Shown piece after piece: positions 11,573 to 22,384 of a DNA stretch of 64,000 bases; position 1 is the stretch's first letter, and the number at the start of each line of letters is the position of its first letter. Source of the DNA: Topomyia yanbarensis. Lineage: Eukaryota > Arthropoda > Insecta > Diptera > Culicidae. Under the pieces are notes generated by a model. That model had not been told where the DNA came from, searched no databases, and saw only the letters and a program-made list of their open reading frames with translations. The stretch is from positions 103,713,845 through 103,777,844 of the forward strand of contig NC_080671.1 in NCBI RefSeq assembly GCF_030247195.1, written 5' to 3'. Made by a program: the position numbers and the translations under genes.

Positions 11573-13099
11573 AAATAAAGGTTTTGTCTATTGGACGACG
11601 ATAGCGATCTCAATATAAAAGTAGATATATAAAGTGTCACCTTAACCCGAAAGACGTGTTGCTGTTAATGTCTTTAAATTCTGAACTTAACTGGCAACTC
11701 TGTCTTCTTGATATGTGGTCTTTGCTCTTATCCCATATTATAAGGGAAATCTTCAATAAACAGACTTGTATTACTTTGAGAATTTACGGAATATATGGTC
11801 AAGCTTGATATTTTCTTGTTCGTTTTCTGTTGTGATCCGTGTTCAACGAGTAACGACTCCGGAATTTCTTCTTAAAGGAAATGATGAAACTTGTTTTTGT
11901 TCTTTTTTCTAAGATTATGTGAAGTGTGTTCGATTTGGAAATAAAATTTGAGGACAAGCAAAACTCTGCATCTATAAATTCTGATGAAATGAATCTACCC
12001 CAAAAGGTAAGAAACATGGATCCAAAACTCGAAGAGCTTTTTTTTTTTCTTTTTCAATCATCTTTCTTTTAATGTTGATAAAGACAAACAAAATTCTCAA
12101 CCCAAACTTGCAATAAAATCCGTTGTTTATTACAACGACTCGAACTGTCTACTTTAGTTCATTCAAATATAAAGCTTTGAATTTCAGCCAATTGTTTTTT
12201 ACCAGGCAGGATAGGATCAGGAAGAAGGGTCATTATAATTTACATTAGCTATCTCCTAGAGCGCGAAAAGAAATGAAAAAGGCATGATAAAATCCGTTAC
12301 TACATTAATCAACATCTTGAAAAGGTATAAGATTATCGAATAAATTTGGTCAACACCTTTCCACACTTCCTTGTTCATAAAGTGTCATTTTCGCCCAAGA
12401 CCTCGACGAATCTGAAAATATATTTTTTCTGCTGAGAATGGGACTTTGTATACATTGAAATTTATCTGAATTTACTGTTCATTTAAACCCAACATTTTTT
12501 GTAAGTCCTTGTTAATCGACTTTTTAATCCATAGGCCCCGCGCATAAATAAAATTTTAATAACTTTTTCGGGTGATTTTACATCGATTTATAGCTTTCTA
12601 CGAAGTTGTAGACGATGAGATTTTTCATCCGATTCTCTATTTTTAGTATTTTTTGAATGTCTATAGTACTAATTAGTAGCAAAAATGCGAATTAATTTCA
12701 TTAAAAAACATAAATTTTCAATCAAAAAACTTTAAAACAAAAAGTTGTTCTAGACCCCCTGACAGAATATTTTAATTTTACTTTCAAATGAAAGGAAAAA
12801 GTCCATTCTATCATATCCCTAAGTTTTACAGATGCCGAATTTTTTAAATAATGTTGTTCGACAAAGACACATATTAAAATTTGCAAATATGAAAATTGAA
12901 ATAAAAAAAATATACAACTTCAGTATTCCATTTTTTCAATATACTGAAGGATAATTAAATTAAAAGTTTTCCTATTAATTGCTGCGGAAGAACAGCTACA
13001 TTGCATAGGACTTCAGCGCTATGCTAATATTTAGAGGAATGACAATGTATTACCTTGTTTTGAAAGTATTTCTCTCAAAATGTACGGCATTTTATTAAT
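11573..13099. other. AT-rich stretch, no gene seen
   Basis: No coding region is supported. A segment near 12575-12640 contains GAAGTTGTAGACGATGAGAT, resembling the AAAGTTGTAGACAATTAAAT motif of the ACT-flanked foldback family at 36.8-38 kb, so very old related repeat sequence is possible. A motif near 11693-11725 (CTCTGTCTTCTTGATATG) recurs near 55780-55800. Confidence 0.4.
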
Positions 13100-13392
13100 A
13101 AAATTTGCAAAAGATGAATTTCATATTCTTAGGAGTGCGTCATAGTTAATTTTCGTGTCAATAAGAATATATTATATATTATTATTATTATTATATATGG
13201 TTATACAAAATAAATGAATAATGTTTCAACACAATTTTTAAAAAATATATGAATTTTACCGCATTTACCACATTACCGCGCGATGCGGTAAATTCAGTGT
13301 GGTTGCGGTAAGCGGTGCGGTTTTACTATTTTTTTGCGGTTGCGATGCGGAATATCCATTTACCGCCCACATCCGCAGCGCGACGAACCCTA
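13100..13392 (-). mobile_element. Truncated copy of the ACCGCA-rich hAT-like element
   Basis: Reverse-complement similarity to the left end of the element at 25793-27305. It has the same terminus (CGACGAACCCTA at its right end), the same subterminal run of GCGGT/ACCGC motifs, and a shared segment ATTCATTTATTTTGTATAAC read on the minus strand. Similarity fades near 13100, and no left terminus was found between 11.6 and 13.1 kb, so the copy is truncated. Confidence 0.65.
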
Positions 13393-13442
13393 CTACTTAG
13401 TTGACTGAGTGAATGCGAGAGATTATGAAAAAGCGAGAGTAA

Positions 13443-13931
13443 AGCCCAATTCAGACGATACATCAGTTTCCGTAAACGGAACAGAGCCGCAACGTCACGT
13501 TACCGTTCCGTCACGATAAGTTTAAAGCGGTTCACGGATGCCCATTTATTCGTCCCGTACGTCAAAACGTTTCGAGTCATTGTGTGTAAATGCCTCCCTT
13601 TAACTATATGCAACTTATTTTGATGCTTCGTTGACGTGTTGACGTGCAGTACCGTTGATGGAAGCTTCATGTATCGTATAAAGTACGATTAACACGATAC
13701 ATCAGGCGTCCGTCACCGGTACGGAACGTCAAGATTAGTTACATGCAATTAAATGGAAGCATTAACACACAACATCAACGGCACGGAACGTTTTGACGTA
13801 CGGCACGTTTGAACGGGCACAAGATAAAAGTATTAGACTTTTCCTGACGGAACGGTGACGTATCATCTTTACCCGAAACGGTGACGTTCCGTTGACGTTG
13901 GCGGAAGTTGATGTATCGTCTCAATCATCCT
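13443..13931. mobile_element. 489-bp palindromic MITE with TAA duplication
   Basis: The two halves are inverted copies. Termini are AGCCCAATTCAGACGATACA on the left and, on the other strand, AGGATGATTGAGACGATACA. Inner matches include ACGTCAAAACGTT and ACGGAACGTCA. TAA flanks both ends (13440-13442, 13932-13934). A 3-bp TAA duplication fits the PIF/Harbinger superfamily. No coding capacity. Confidence 0.7.
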
Positions 13932-13965
13932 TAAATCGTACTTCCACAAGCCGCACCCTCGCTAA

Positions 13966-14425
13966 CAGAGCTGCTATTTATACAGATTTATTTGTATTAT
14001 AAAGATTTTTGAGCGCAGATACAGACCTGATTCGGAATACAGATTTAATACAGATTTTAAATGCACAATACAGACTTACACAGGTTTTTGTAATTTCAAT
14101 TGACAACCTTATTTGCGGACTATTGATGAAGCCGTTTTCATTAAGAATAGCCATTTATTCAACAATTTATTGTCAAATTAACCATAATACTTTTTATATT
14201 CAAAAATATCAAAAAATACTGAGTCAGGAAATGTACCCTTGTAGGATTACTGCAAAGTACACATTTTAAACTCCTTTTTAATGCTTGAATTTATAGTAAA
14301 CAATATTAAAACTTTTAAATGCGCATCAATTATCAAAATTCTTTTTTTTTTTCAATGAGTACAGACAAATACAGATTTATTACACCGAGGATACAGATTT
14401 CCAACAAAATCATCTGGCAGCTCTG
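13966..14425. mobile_element. hAT-type MITE with near-perfect 8-bp duplication
   Basis: A 460-bp element with termini CAGAGCTGC...GCAGCTCTG. The flanks are CTCGCTAA (13958-13965) and CTCGCAAA (14426-14433), 7 of 8 identical. The subterminal sequence is rich in TACAGATTTATT motifs. It lies at the outer edge of the left palindrome arm that starts at 14434. Confidence 0.7.
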
Positions 14426-14433
14426 CTCGCAAA

Positions 14434-15010
14434 TTTTCTGGTGGCTCAAATGGACTTGGTTGTTTTTGCGTTTTTCAAACATGGCGGTTTATGTTTGGCT
14501 TAAGCTTAATTTTTTTTACCGATTCGCGTGTTCCCGCTTGTATTTTGTTTGTCTAGTGCACTTCATTTAGCCAACGAATGTGGGAAATTGTGGAAACGTG
14601 TGAAAGTATAGTGGAACAAGATCTCTGACCTAAAGTCTTAATAAAAGTCAGATTGTGGTCAGTTTTGATGTGCAATACCAATTTCACCATTGATTCTTCC
14701 TATAATTTTGTGGTGATTACCTAGTGTACTGATAAGTTTATGTGAGTAGATAATGAATCCGAAAATAAGTATTATTTGTAATTTTCATATTAGGCAATTA
14801 AGGGCGATTAAATGGCGCATTCCTTGGGCGATTTGGGGGCGATTTAAGGGCGGGTAGAGCGGTAAAAAATGATGGCTGCAAATCGCCCAATGTTGCATAT
14901 GAAATAGCCCCCTAAATTCCAACAATTTGCTGGCAAATTGAAGGGCAATTAGCGCATACGAGTTGGCAAATAGCCCCCCGTTAGCCAGCAACTTTCCCTT
15001 TTTGACTGGG
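14434..15010 (-). mobile_element. Left, truncated copy of a CCCAGTCAAAAA-ended element
   Basis: Reverse complement of the element at 15032-15978. The two copies meet head to head across a 21-base spacer, with TTTTTGACTGGG ending at 15010. Shared sequence includes AAATAGCCCCCCGTTAGCCA and ATTCATTATCTACTCACATA in reverse. The outer end of this copy is missing. It has been replaced by, or lost to, the MITEs at 13443-14425. Confidence 0.7.
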
Positions 15011-15031
15011 AATGAGCACCCGATGTCGTTA

Positions 15032-15978
15032 CCCAGTCAAAAAGGGCAAGTTGCTGGCTAACGGGGGGCTATTTGCCAACTCGTATGCGCTAATTGCCCT
15101 TCAATTTGCCAGCAAATTGCTGGCATTTAGGAGACTATTTTAAATGTAACATTTGGGCGATTTGCCGCTGTCATTTTTTGGCGCCCTACCCGAGCAAACG
15201 TAAAGTCCATAATACCCCCATACTCATGGGGTTGGACATGGGTGTTTGAAATGGGTTCAACCCACAAAAACACCATCATCATGGTCCTGTAGATCCCATA
15301 GAAAAACCATGCGTTGGAATTTTTATGGGTTATTGAGACCATTTAATGGTGTTTTAAAGGTCGTGAAAGTCGGCACGGACCATGTTCATGGTCTTTTCAA
15401 GGGGCTGTGTGGTGTTTGAACCCATGAGTATTTGCTCGGGAACCCGCCCGTAAATCGCTCAAGGAAAGCGCCATTTAATAGCCCTTAATTGCCTAATATG
15501 AAAATTACAAATAATGCTTTTTTTCGGATTCATTATCTACTCACATAAAGTTATCAGTACACCAGGTAATCACCACCAAACTATAGGAAGAATCAATGGT
15601 GAAATTGGTAATGCACACCAAAACTTACCACAATCTGACTTTGATTCAGACTTTAGGTCAGAAATCCACTTTACTTACACACGATTCCACAATTTCCTAC
15701 ATTCGTTGGCTAAATGAAGTGCACTAGACAAACAATATTCAAGCGAGAACACGCCAATTGTTTAAAAAAATAATTTTAAGCTTAAGCCAAACATGTGTGA
15801 AAAAAACGCAAAAAAAAAACAAGTCCATTTCAGCCGCCAGAAAATGTGTTGAAATTGCTTTTAAATCGCATTCGCAAATTGCATTTGTTCCTAGGGGCAA
15901 TTAGCACAGGCGAGTTGAGTCAAACGTCAAACTTTTTAAATCGCCTGACCATGTTCGTCCGCTTTTTTTTTGACCGGG
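15032..15978 (+). mobile_element. TA-flanked element, CCCAGTCAAAAA terminus
   Basis: Begins CCCAGTCAAAAAGGG after TA (15030-15031) and ends TTTTTTTTTGACCGGG before TA (15979-15980). These are matching inverted ends with the TA duplication typical of Tc1/mariner-mobilised MITEs. It contains a nested 252-bp MITE at 15189-15440. Together with 14434-15010 it forms a long hairpin-capable palindrome centred near 15020. No transposase. Confidence 0.7.
15189..15440. mobile_element. 252-bp MITE with CCCGAGCAAA ends
   Basis: Ends CCCGAGCAAA and TTTGCTCGGG, flanked by TA on the left (15187-15188) and AA on the right, probably a mutated TA. The inverted partner at about 14855 reads CTACCCGCCC without the insertion, which confirms the site. 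The interior has ATGGTGTTT/AAACACCAT and CCATGAGTAT motifs. Its terminus resembles the CCCGAT end of the MITE at 11231. Confidence 0.75.
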
Positions 15979-15980
15979 TA

Positions 15981-17230
15981 CCATCATCAGCACCATAGCA
16001 CCGTATTGAATGATGACCGCGTGTGTTGCAGTGACTCCAGTTTTGTGGAATACTTAGAAATGTTATAATTTTTGCCGTGTAACATTTTGGAGCGCTATAT
16101 AAACTATAAACTTTCAACAACAACAACAGATCTTTTCAATTTCGATGAGGTAAAAGATAGTGAAAGTGAAGTATAATCCAACAGTTGTGAACGATTTCGA
16201 TGCGATACATATCCGATTCTCCTTAATCTTCGACTACGATCAATACAATGAGGATTTCTGGTTTTTTTGCCCTTCACGAATATTTGATTTTGCTCAATTT
16301 TCTCATTAGTGGAGTAAATTTTATTTTCACCTAAAGTTTCAATCGTTAGATATTGACCGACTGATCCGTTGGTATATTTCGAATTCGTGGTACCAGCACA
16401 TTTTCACTATATCTTTCAGTTATAATGGTCATTTGTATGAGATTGTTTAGCATTTTTGCCACTGCGAGCCGAGTGTAATTGCAGAGCCGTTGTGGGTCAA
16501 TTTTACGCGATAAAATAATGGCCACGCAACACATGCAGTAGAAAGCTTGGTAAATCGAGCGAATTGAAAAAATCAACAGGATAATTGACGGCATTTTCAT
16601 CCATCCTTGTAGTTTCGATGGATTTACATGCAGCAGGATTTCCATTGATTCTATTTTGAATGGAGCGGTTCTATGGCATTGGTGTCAATGTTTTAGCTGC
16701 CAGTAACGCACGATGACATAACCATTGTTGATTTCTGGAATTGTGGTCGCTGGATTGTGTCATTTTGCAAAAAAAAAATCAGATGGAAACACAATGTGCA
16801 ATTTTTGGTTGCATCCATTAATCCATTTCCTAAATCCAACAATTGGTTGGTGAATCGACATGCGATGATGACTATAAAAAGTGCGCCTAGTGACATTTGC
16901 CACTTCGGACACTTCAATTTAATTCAATTTGTTACTAATTCTATTGTTATTCATGTTGAACGATTGTAATTTTCGTAACATGTAGATATGCAGTAAAGTA
17001 ATTGCTTTAGTACTGATCAACATGTAAATATATTTGATCTCATCAATTTGGCGGTTTATAATGCATCATACAAACTCAGCTGAGTTATCCCGAAGAATTA
17101 TTTAATGATTATGCGAGTGGTGCTTCAGAAATCAGTAGCATCTGGGTCAAATGGCACGTTCCCCATGTTGATCGGAGATTTGTGCCTTGTCATGAAACGT
17201 CTTTTCATCATTGGATTGGGGAAGTCATAA
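15981..17230. other. Unassigned sequence, possibly host
   Basis: No repeat shared with other parts of the window was seen here, apart from the short hydrophobic frames on the minus strand. This makes it a candidate for unique host DNA. No promoter or splice structure is supported. Confidence 0.3.
16346..16645 (-). CDS. Unrecognised hydrophobic open frame, possible exon remnant
   Basis: An ATG-started frame of 99 codons. A hydrophobic stretch (PSIILLIFSIRSIYQAF, then CVAIILS) at about residues 19-45 could span a membrane. It is followed by a charged segment. Another minus-strand frame at 16693-16917 starts MKCPKWQMSLGALFIVIIAC and is also hydrophobic at its start. Together they could be pieces of a decayed membrane protein, but I recognise no family signature, and the two frames are separated by stops. 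Confidence 0.2.
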   Translation of the reverse strand: MEILLHVNPSKLQGWMKMPSIILLIFSIRSIYQAFYCMCCVAIILSRKIDPQRLCNYTRLAVAKMLNNLIQMTIITERYSENVLVPRIRNIPTDQSVNI

Positions 17231-17237
17231 GGTTAGG

Positions 17238-17275
17238 GGGTCGCCTTTCATTTGAGTATTAAGAGTTACAAGGAT
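17238..17275 (+). repeat. Left inverted flank motif of the satellite region
   Basis: CTTTCATTTGAGTATTAAGA followed by GTTACAAGGATC recurs inverted at about 21564-21599 (GATCCTTGTAACTCTCAATA, then CTCAAATGAAAG). The pair encloses the hairpin, the whole satellite and the MITE at 20940-21258. Confidence 0.7.
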
Positions 17276-17312
17276 CAGCTTTTTGTTTATCTTGACCCCA
17301 CCGTTTTGAAGA

Positions 17313-17425
17313 AAAATTAGTTTTGAAACCTTACATTCACTAGGAAAAAGTTGGGCGTGAAACTCTTTCACGCCCAACTTTTTTCTAGTACATATAGGGT
17401 TTCAAAACTATTTTCCCTTGACAAA
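17313..17425. repeat. Strong hairpin at the edge of the satellite region
   Basis: A perfect 13-bp stem GTTGGGCGTGAAA (17350-17362) and its inverse (17366-17378) close a 3-base loop CTC. The imperfect stem extends outward for about 45 more bases, including AGTTTTGAAACC and its inverse GGGTTTCAAAACT. It lies between the inverted flank motif at 17238 and the start of the satellite. Confidence 0.75.
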
Positions 17426-17689
17426 GGTAGGTTAAGAAAAACGAAAAGCTTTTTTCATAAAGATAGGTGCTTCTCTCGCCGTGCTAGAAGCTGCTGAATT
17501 TTTACCTACCAATGCTCAATACAATTCTCCTAGAATATTTACACTAATCCAATTGCATGGAAAACGTAGCCAAAGACAGTCTAAATTGATTTCATCAGTT
17601 ATCAATAATATTGCAATACAACGAAGACATATGAAACATTCATTTTTCGTTGTCAACGTAAACTATCCCTGGCAGCACTGCTCCATCGG

Positions 17690-20655
17690 AATTTTAAAAA
17701 TTTCACCTTGTGTTTGCATTGAGTTTCACCTAAAATTTCATTTCAAATTACATTTCAAATTCCACGAAATTCACCTGTAATTTGAGGTAAAATTTAGGGA
17801 AATTTTACATAAAATTCGTGGAATTTCTGGTGAAAATTGCACCTGAAGTTCAATGTGAAAATAAATGCAAATTTAACGTGAAATTTAACATGAAATTTCG
17901 GATATTTTATTTGGAATTGAACGTGAAATTCCACGTTAAATTCAAGGTGAAATTTATGGGATCTTCATGCTGCGTTTGCCCTGGAGCTTCACTTAAATCT
18001 TCATTATGATTATCACACAGAATTTTACGCTGAATTCCACTCGCAATTTTACCGAATTTCGTGTGGAAATACACAATGAATTACACTTTTATTTTTTTGG
18101 AATTTTAGGTCAAATTCAACGTGAAATATTACGTGAAATTCCATGACTTTCACCTGAGATCAAACTTGAAAACCTACTTAAATTTTTACGTGACATTCCT
18201 TGTTAAATTACACATGAATTTGCGCGTTAAATTTCGCGTGAAATTTCACACAACATTTGACGTAAAATTCCATAAAAAGCCTCGTAAAATTCAACGTTGA
18301 ATTCCAGATAAAATTGCACGTGGAATTATAGGTGAAATTATTCGTGAAATCTCACGTGAAATTTCATGTAGAAATTTCGTGAAGAATATCACAGTGAATT
18401 TCACGTTGAATTTCAAATCGAATTTCACGTGCAATTTCATCTGGAATTTCACTTGGAATTTTGCGTCGCTGTTAAAGTGAAATATAACACGAAATTTCAC
18501 TTGAAATTTTGCGTATAATTTTAAATGGAATCACCACGGAAAATGCAAGGCGCAAGCCAACGTAAATTTCATTTGGAACTTCACGTGCGATTCCACGGAA
18601 TTTAACGTAGAATTTCACGTGAAAGTTTACCAAAAATTTCACACAGAATTTTACTCGAAATTTCTAGTGAAATGCGTGGAATGAAATTCAACATGAAATT
18701 TCGAATGCAATCGCGCGTGGAGTTCCACTTGAAATTCCAGTCGAAATATCACGCGAAATTCAGCGTTAAATTTTGCGCGAAATTCAACGTTAAATTCTGC
18801 GCGAAATTTGGTAAAATTTCGCGCGGATTTCGGAGTGAAATTTTACATGATTCTACGCGGAGTTTTATCAAATTTGACGTGAAAATTAACTTTGCATTTC
18901 GCGTGAAATTGGAATTTCAAGTGAAATTTCACTTGAAATTTCGCGCAAAATTCACCCGAGATTGCATGGATTTCATCTTGTATGTGATGTGAAATTCCAC
19001 ATTTTTTTCAACGAAAAATTTCATTTGAAGTTCCACCAAATTTCACCTGAAATATGACGTGAAATACAATGTAAATACCTCGTAATATTCTAAGCAAAAT
19101 TCACAAAATTTCGGATGAAAATTCGCGTATAATATTCTACGTTTAAAGTGAGATTCGACTTCATTCGAAATTCAACAGGAAATTTTAGGCGCATTTCATG
19201 ATTTTCACCAGGAATTTGGTGTGTAAGTTCAGGTGAAATTTGTTAAATTTCAGGCAAAAGCTCCGTGAAATCCACGAACGAAATTAAATTCAACGTGAGG
19301 TGAATAATTCGCTTGAAATTCTGCGTAAAATTCTACGCGAAATTTCACGTAAAACCGCCAGAAATTCACGTAAAATTCCACTTGAATTTTCACGTGAAAT
19401 TTAACTTGAGATTTCACGTGAAGTTCTGCACAAAATCCTCCGCGAAGCTCCATACAAATTAATTCATAAAATTCCACGTGAAATTCAACATGATCCACAA
19501 GAAATTCCATGCAAAATGTCGGAAGTTTCATTTTAGGTGAATTCCTTGTAAAATGTCACGCGAACTTTACTTGTTACTTTTCCTGCAATTTCATATTGAT
19601 TCACACATGGAATTCCGTGTAAGGTTTTACGCGTAATAGAACCAAATTTCATGTGGAATTTTAAGCCTAATTCCACGTAAAATTCAAGGTAAAAATCAAT
19701 CTAAAGTTCCACATGGAATTTAACGCGGACTTTTACGAGACAATTTTTCTGGGATTTCGCGTAGAATTTTATGCTGATATTTACGTTGAATATCACGACG
19801 AATTTCACGTAGAATTTCCCATAAAATTTTTCGTCCAATTTCATTTGGCTTTTCATGTGGAATTTTGAGTGAAATCTGACGTGGAATTTCACAGGAAATT
19901 CCAAGTGAAATTCAATGTTAAATTGCACGAGTATTTTAGTGAAACTCAGCATGAAAATCGCATAAAAATTAAGCTGAAATTCCCCTGAAATATCAAAAGA
20001 AATGCCGCGTGAAATTCCACGTAGCATACCACGTGAAATCTCACTTCAATTCCGTATGAAACAGGTGAAATTTCACCTGATATGCTCCGTGAAATGCCGT
20101 GCGAGATTTGACGTGAAATTTTACATGCAATTACACGTAAAATTCCGTGTAAATTTACATAAATTTACACCTGAAATTTCAATTGAATTTTTTCGTGGAT
20201 TTTCTCGTGGAATACTACGTAGAATTCCACGCGAAATTTCATACGTGATATCATATGGACTTTAGCATAAAATTTCATGGAATGTTACGTAAAATTTCAC
20301 ATTGAAATGTACATGAAATTTCACATGGATTTTCTCGTGAAAATTTATGTGGAACTTGGCATGTGTTTTAATATGAAATTTTATATAGTAATCCATGTGG
20401 AATTTCACGTAGAATTTCAAGTTAAATTGCAAGTGTGTTTTGACATGGAATTCTAAGTGGTACGCGTAAATTCATGTGAATATTACGTTTAATGACATTT
20501 TATATTTCGCGTAGAATTTTACGTTGACTTCCACGTAGAATTGCAGGCGGTATTTAACATGGAATTTCACGCAGAATTACCCCAAATGTCACGTGGAATT
20601 TCACCTGAAATTTCACGTGGAGTTTCACCTAGAATTTCACGTGGAATATTTTTAA
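17690..20655. repeat. 3-kb degenerate satellite, 12-bp self-complementary monomer
   Basis: About 245 diverged units of GTGAAATTTCAC. The 12-mer is its own reverse complement, so the array reads the same on both strands. The period of 12 is clear where copies are well kept, for example 20595-20650 (AATTTCACGTGG, AATTTCACCTGA, AATTTCACGTGG) and 18393-18455. Unit junctions create CACGTG. Because 12 is a multiple of 3, one frame encodes VKFH repeats and another EISR repeats on either strand. That explains many long but meaningless open frames, and none is a gene. Confidence 0.95.
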
Positions 20656-20939
20656 TGGATCTATTACAAATAAAAAAGTACGTTTTATGTTCAACCCTTA
20701 CCAAATCCCTCTCAGGAAAAAGCTAAACAGAATCAGATTTCATCATGTTAAATTAGAGTAAGAGTGAGATCAAAATTTTGACTTATTGTTTCAAGCATTT
20801 TGCAATCCTCTTTTAATCACACTTCACGTGAAAGTAGTAATGTAGTACTTAACCGAAATCCATCCCATATATGTACAAACAAATGCTCCAATCAGACTAA
20901 TTGTAATAACTTTTGGATGGGGGTCGACTGTAATAACTA

Positions 20940-21258
20940 GGGTGATGAGCCTATTTGCGTTATGTTTCTATTATCACCCTACCCATTTGAAGCCGTTGGT
21001 TAGAGCAGTGTCTGCCATCTTTTTTCAACGCATTGAGTCAAATGGTAGCGCAACAATAGGGGCACTCGATTCGAGTTTTCATTGTGCTCAAACACGAGAA
21101 TTTTACTGTTTTCAACGAATTTGTGTTATTATATTGGTTCTTAGCAACGAAGCAAAGCGGTTGATGTCAATTTTTACGCATTCCATTGATTGTAAGGCAA
21201 GAAATTACCGAATTAGTGAGGCACCTTGCTTAGTATGGTGAAAATAGGCTCATCACCC
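20940..21258. mobile_element. 319-bp MITE, GGGTGATGAGCCTATTT ends, TA duplication
   Basis: Starts GGGTGATGAGCCTATTT, ends AAATAGGCTCATCACCC, and is flanked by TA at 20938-20939 and 21259-21260. The interior has an open frame on the plus strand without recognisable similarity. A stray copy of the terminus occurs at 2349-2361. A TA duplication points to Tc1/mariner-type mobilisation. Confidence 0.8.
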
Positions 21259-21563
21259 TATAAGGTTTTGTGTTTCGGCTATGCAGTCTGCGATTTAAAA
21301 AAAAAACCATTTTGTCTTTATCCGACGTTTCGGTCCGTTTAGGACCTTTTGCATGGATTCTAGAAAGGAAGTTTATTAGGCTGTTGTTACATTGTTTTTA
21401 ATGTTCTTTACCGATAATGTGTGTTCTGTGATTCGATGTCTTGTTTTGCACCAAGCAATTGTCATTTGTCTATCCAACTGTTGAAATCAAAACTACCCGT
21501 TTAGAAAATCTTTTTTCACACACACACTTCTTACAGTGTACTTAATTGTAATAACTTCAGTCC

Positions 21564-21599
21564 CAGAGTCGATCCTTGTAACTCTCAATACTCAAATGA
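21564..21599 (-). repeat. Right inverted flank motif of the satellite region
   Basis: Inverse partner of 17238-17275. The neighbouring phrase TTGTAATAACTT (21545-21557) also occurs at 20899, left of the MITE, so this flank family is itself repeated locally. Confidence 0.65.
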
Positions 21600-22017
21600 A
21601 AGGCAGTAGTCATATTAGTCTTACTTATTTTTGTGAGCAAATTTTACCTCATTCAAAAATTATAGCTGTTTAAAAACTTTGTTGTCCACAAACAACATGG
21701 GCATGAATGGGTTAAAAGAGTAGTGAGCTTTGTCAGAATTTTTATCAGCCGGTCGCCACCGATTAGATACCGGACCAGGAAGGAACCTCAGTGTCGGGTG
21801 GATTGTTTCACCAGGCACACTCCGGCATACTAGGAATCGGCTGCGAAGTCTACTTGAATAGAAGACGAAAATTCTGTACGAGGTTGTAGTGCCAATGCTC
21901 TGCTTAGAAATGAATATAATGTGGGTAGTATGGGTAGTACTACCCACTCGAAAATAACCGTGAGGGGAAATACCCACTCGAAAGTTTGGAACAAACTAAA
22001 ACCTGAAAAAACCGCAT

Positions 22018-22381
22018 ATACTGCTAGGACCCATGTAAAACTGACTCAGACATCATTTCGTTAAAAGTTTAATAACTTCTTTTAAGAAAGCCGGATTGAC
22101 TTGCAGTTTTCGACAAAGTTGTAGACAATTAAATTATCTTTCTTATTTTTACTTACTGTGACAATATGATGCATATAGTGCCACCTAGCGGCGAAAATGT
22201 GCGCTAGTGTTTTTTCTCCATGTAAATTGTCAAAAAATCCCATACAAACTTTAGGCACGTTGGTCCGGTAGCTAGACTTGTCCAATTTGCTTCAAATTTT
22301 GAACAAGTACTCCTGACGTGGTTAGGAATCGACTCACGGGTGGGCCGATTCAGTTTTCAAAAATTCATTATTTTTCTGGGC
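22018..22381 (-). mobile_element. Right-arm fragment of the ACT-flanked foldback family
   Basis: Matches the right arm of the full element at 36809-37970. Shared stretches include AAGTTGTAGACAATTAAATT, CATGTAAATTGTCAAAAAAT and GGTGGGCCGATT. It ends TTTTTCTGGGC before ACT (22382-22384), the same boundary as the other copies. The left half is missing from about CTGCTAGG outward. Confidence 0.8.
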
Positions 22382-22384
22382 ACT

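Noticed and set aside
17690..20655. Many open frames of 60-108 codons on both strands with VKFH/EISR-like repeats
   Set aside because: They are a by-product of a 12-bp (multiple of 3) palindromic satellite. There is no start context, no domain, and the same pattern appears on both strands.
21660..21977. 105-codon minus-strand frame
   Set aside because: No motif, and adjacent repeats of GGGTAGTA/TACTACCC suggest non-coding sequence. Alternative frames over the same bases look no less protein-like.
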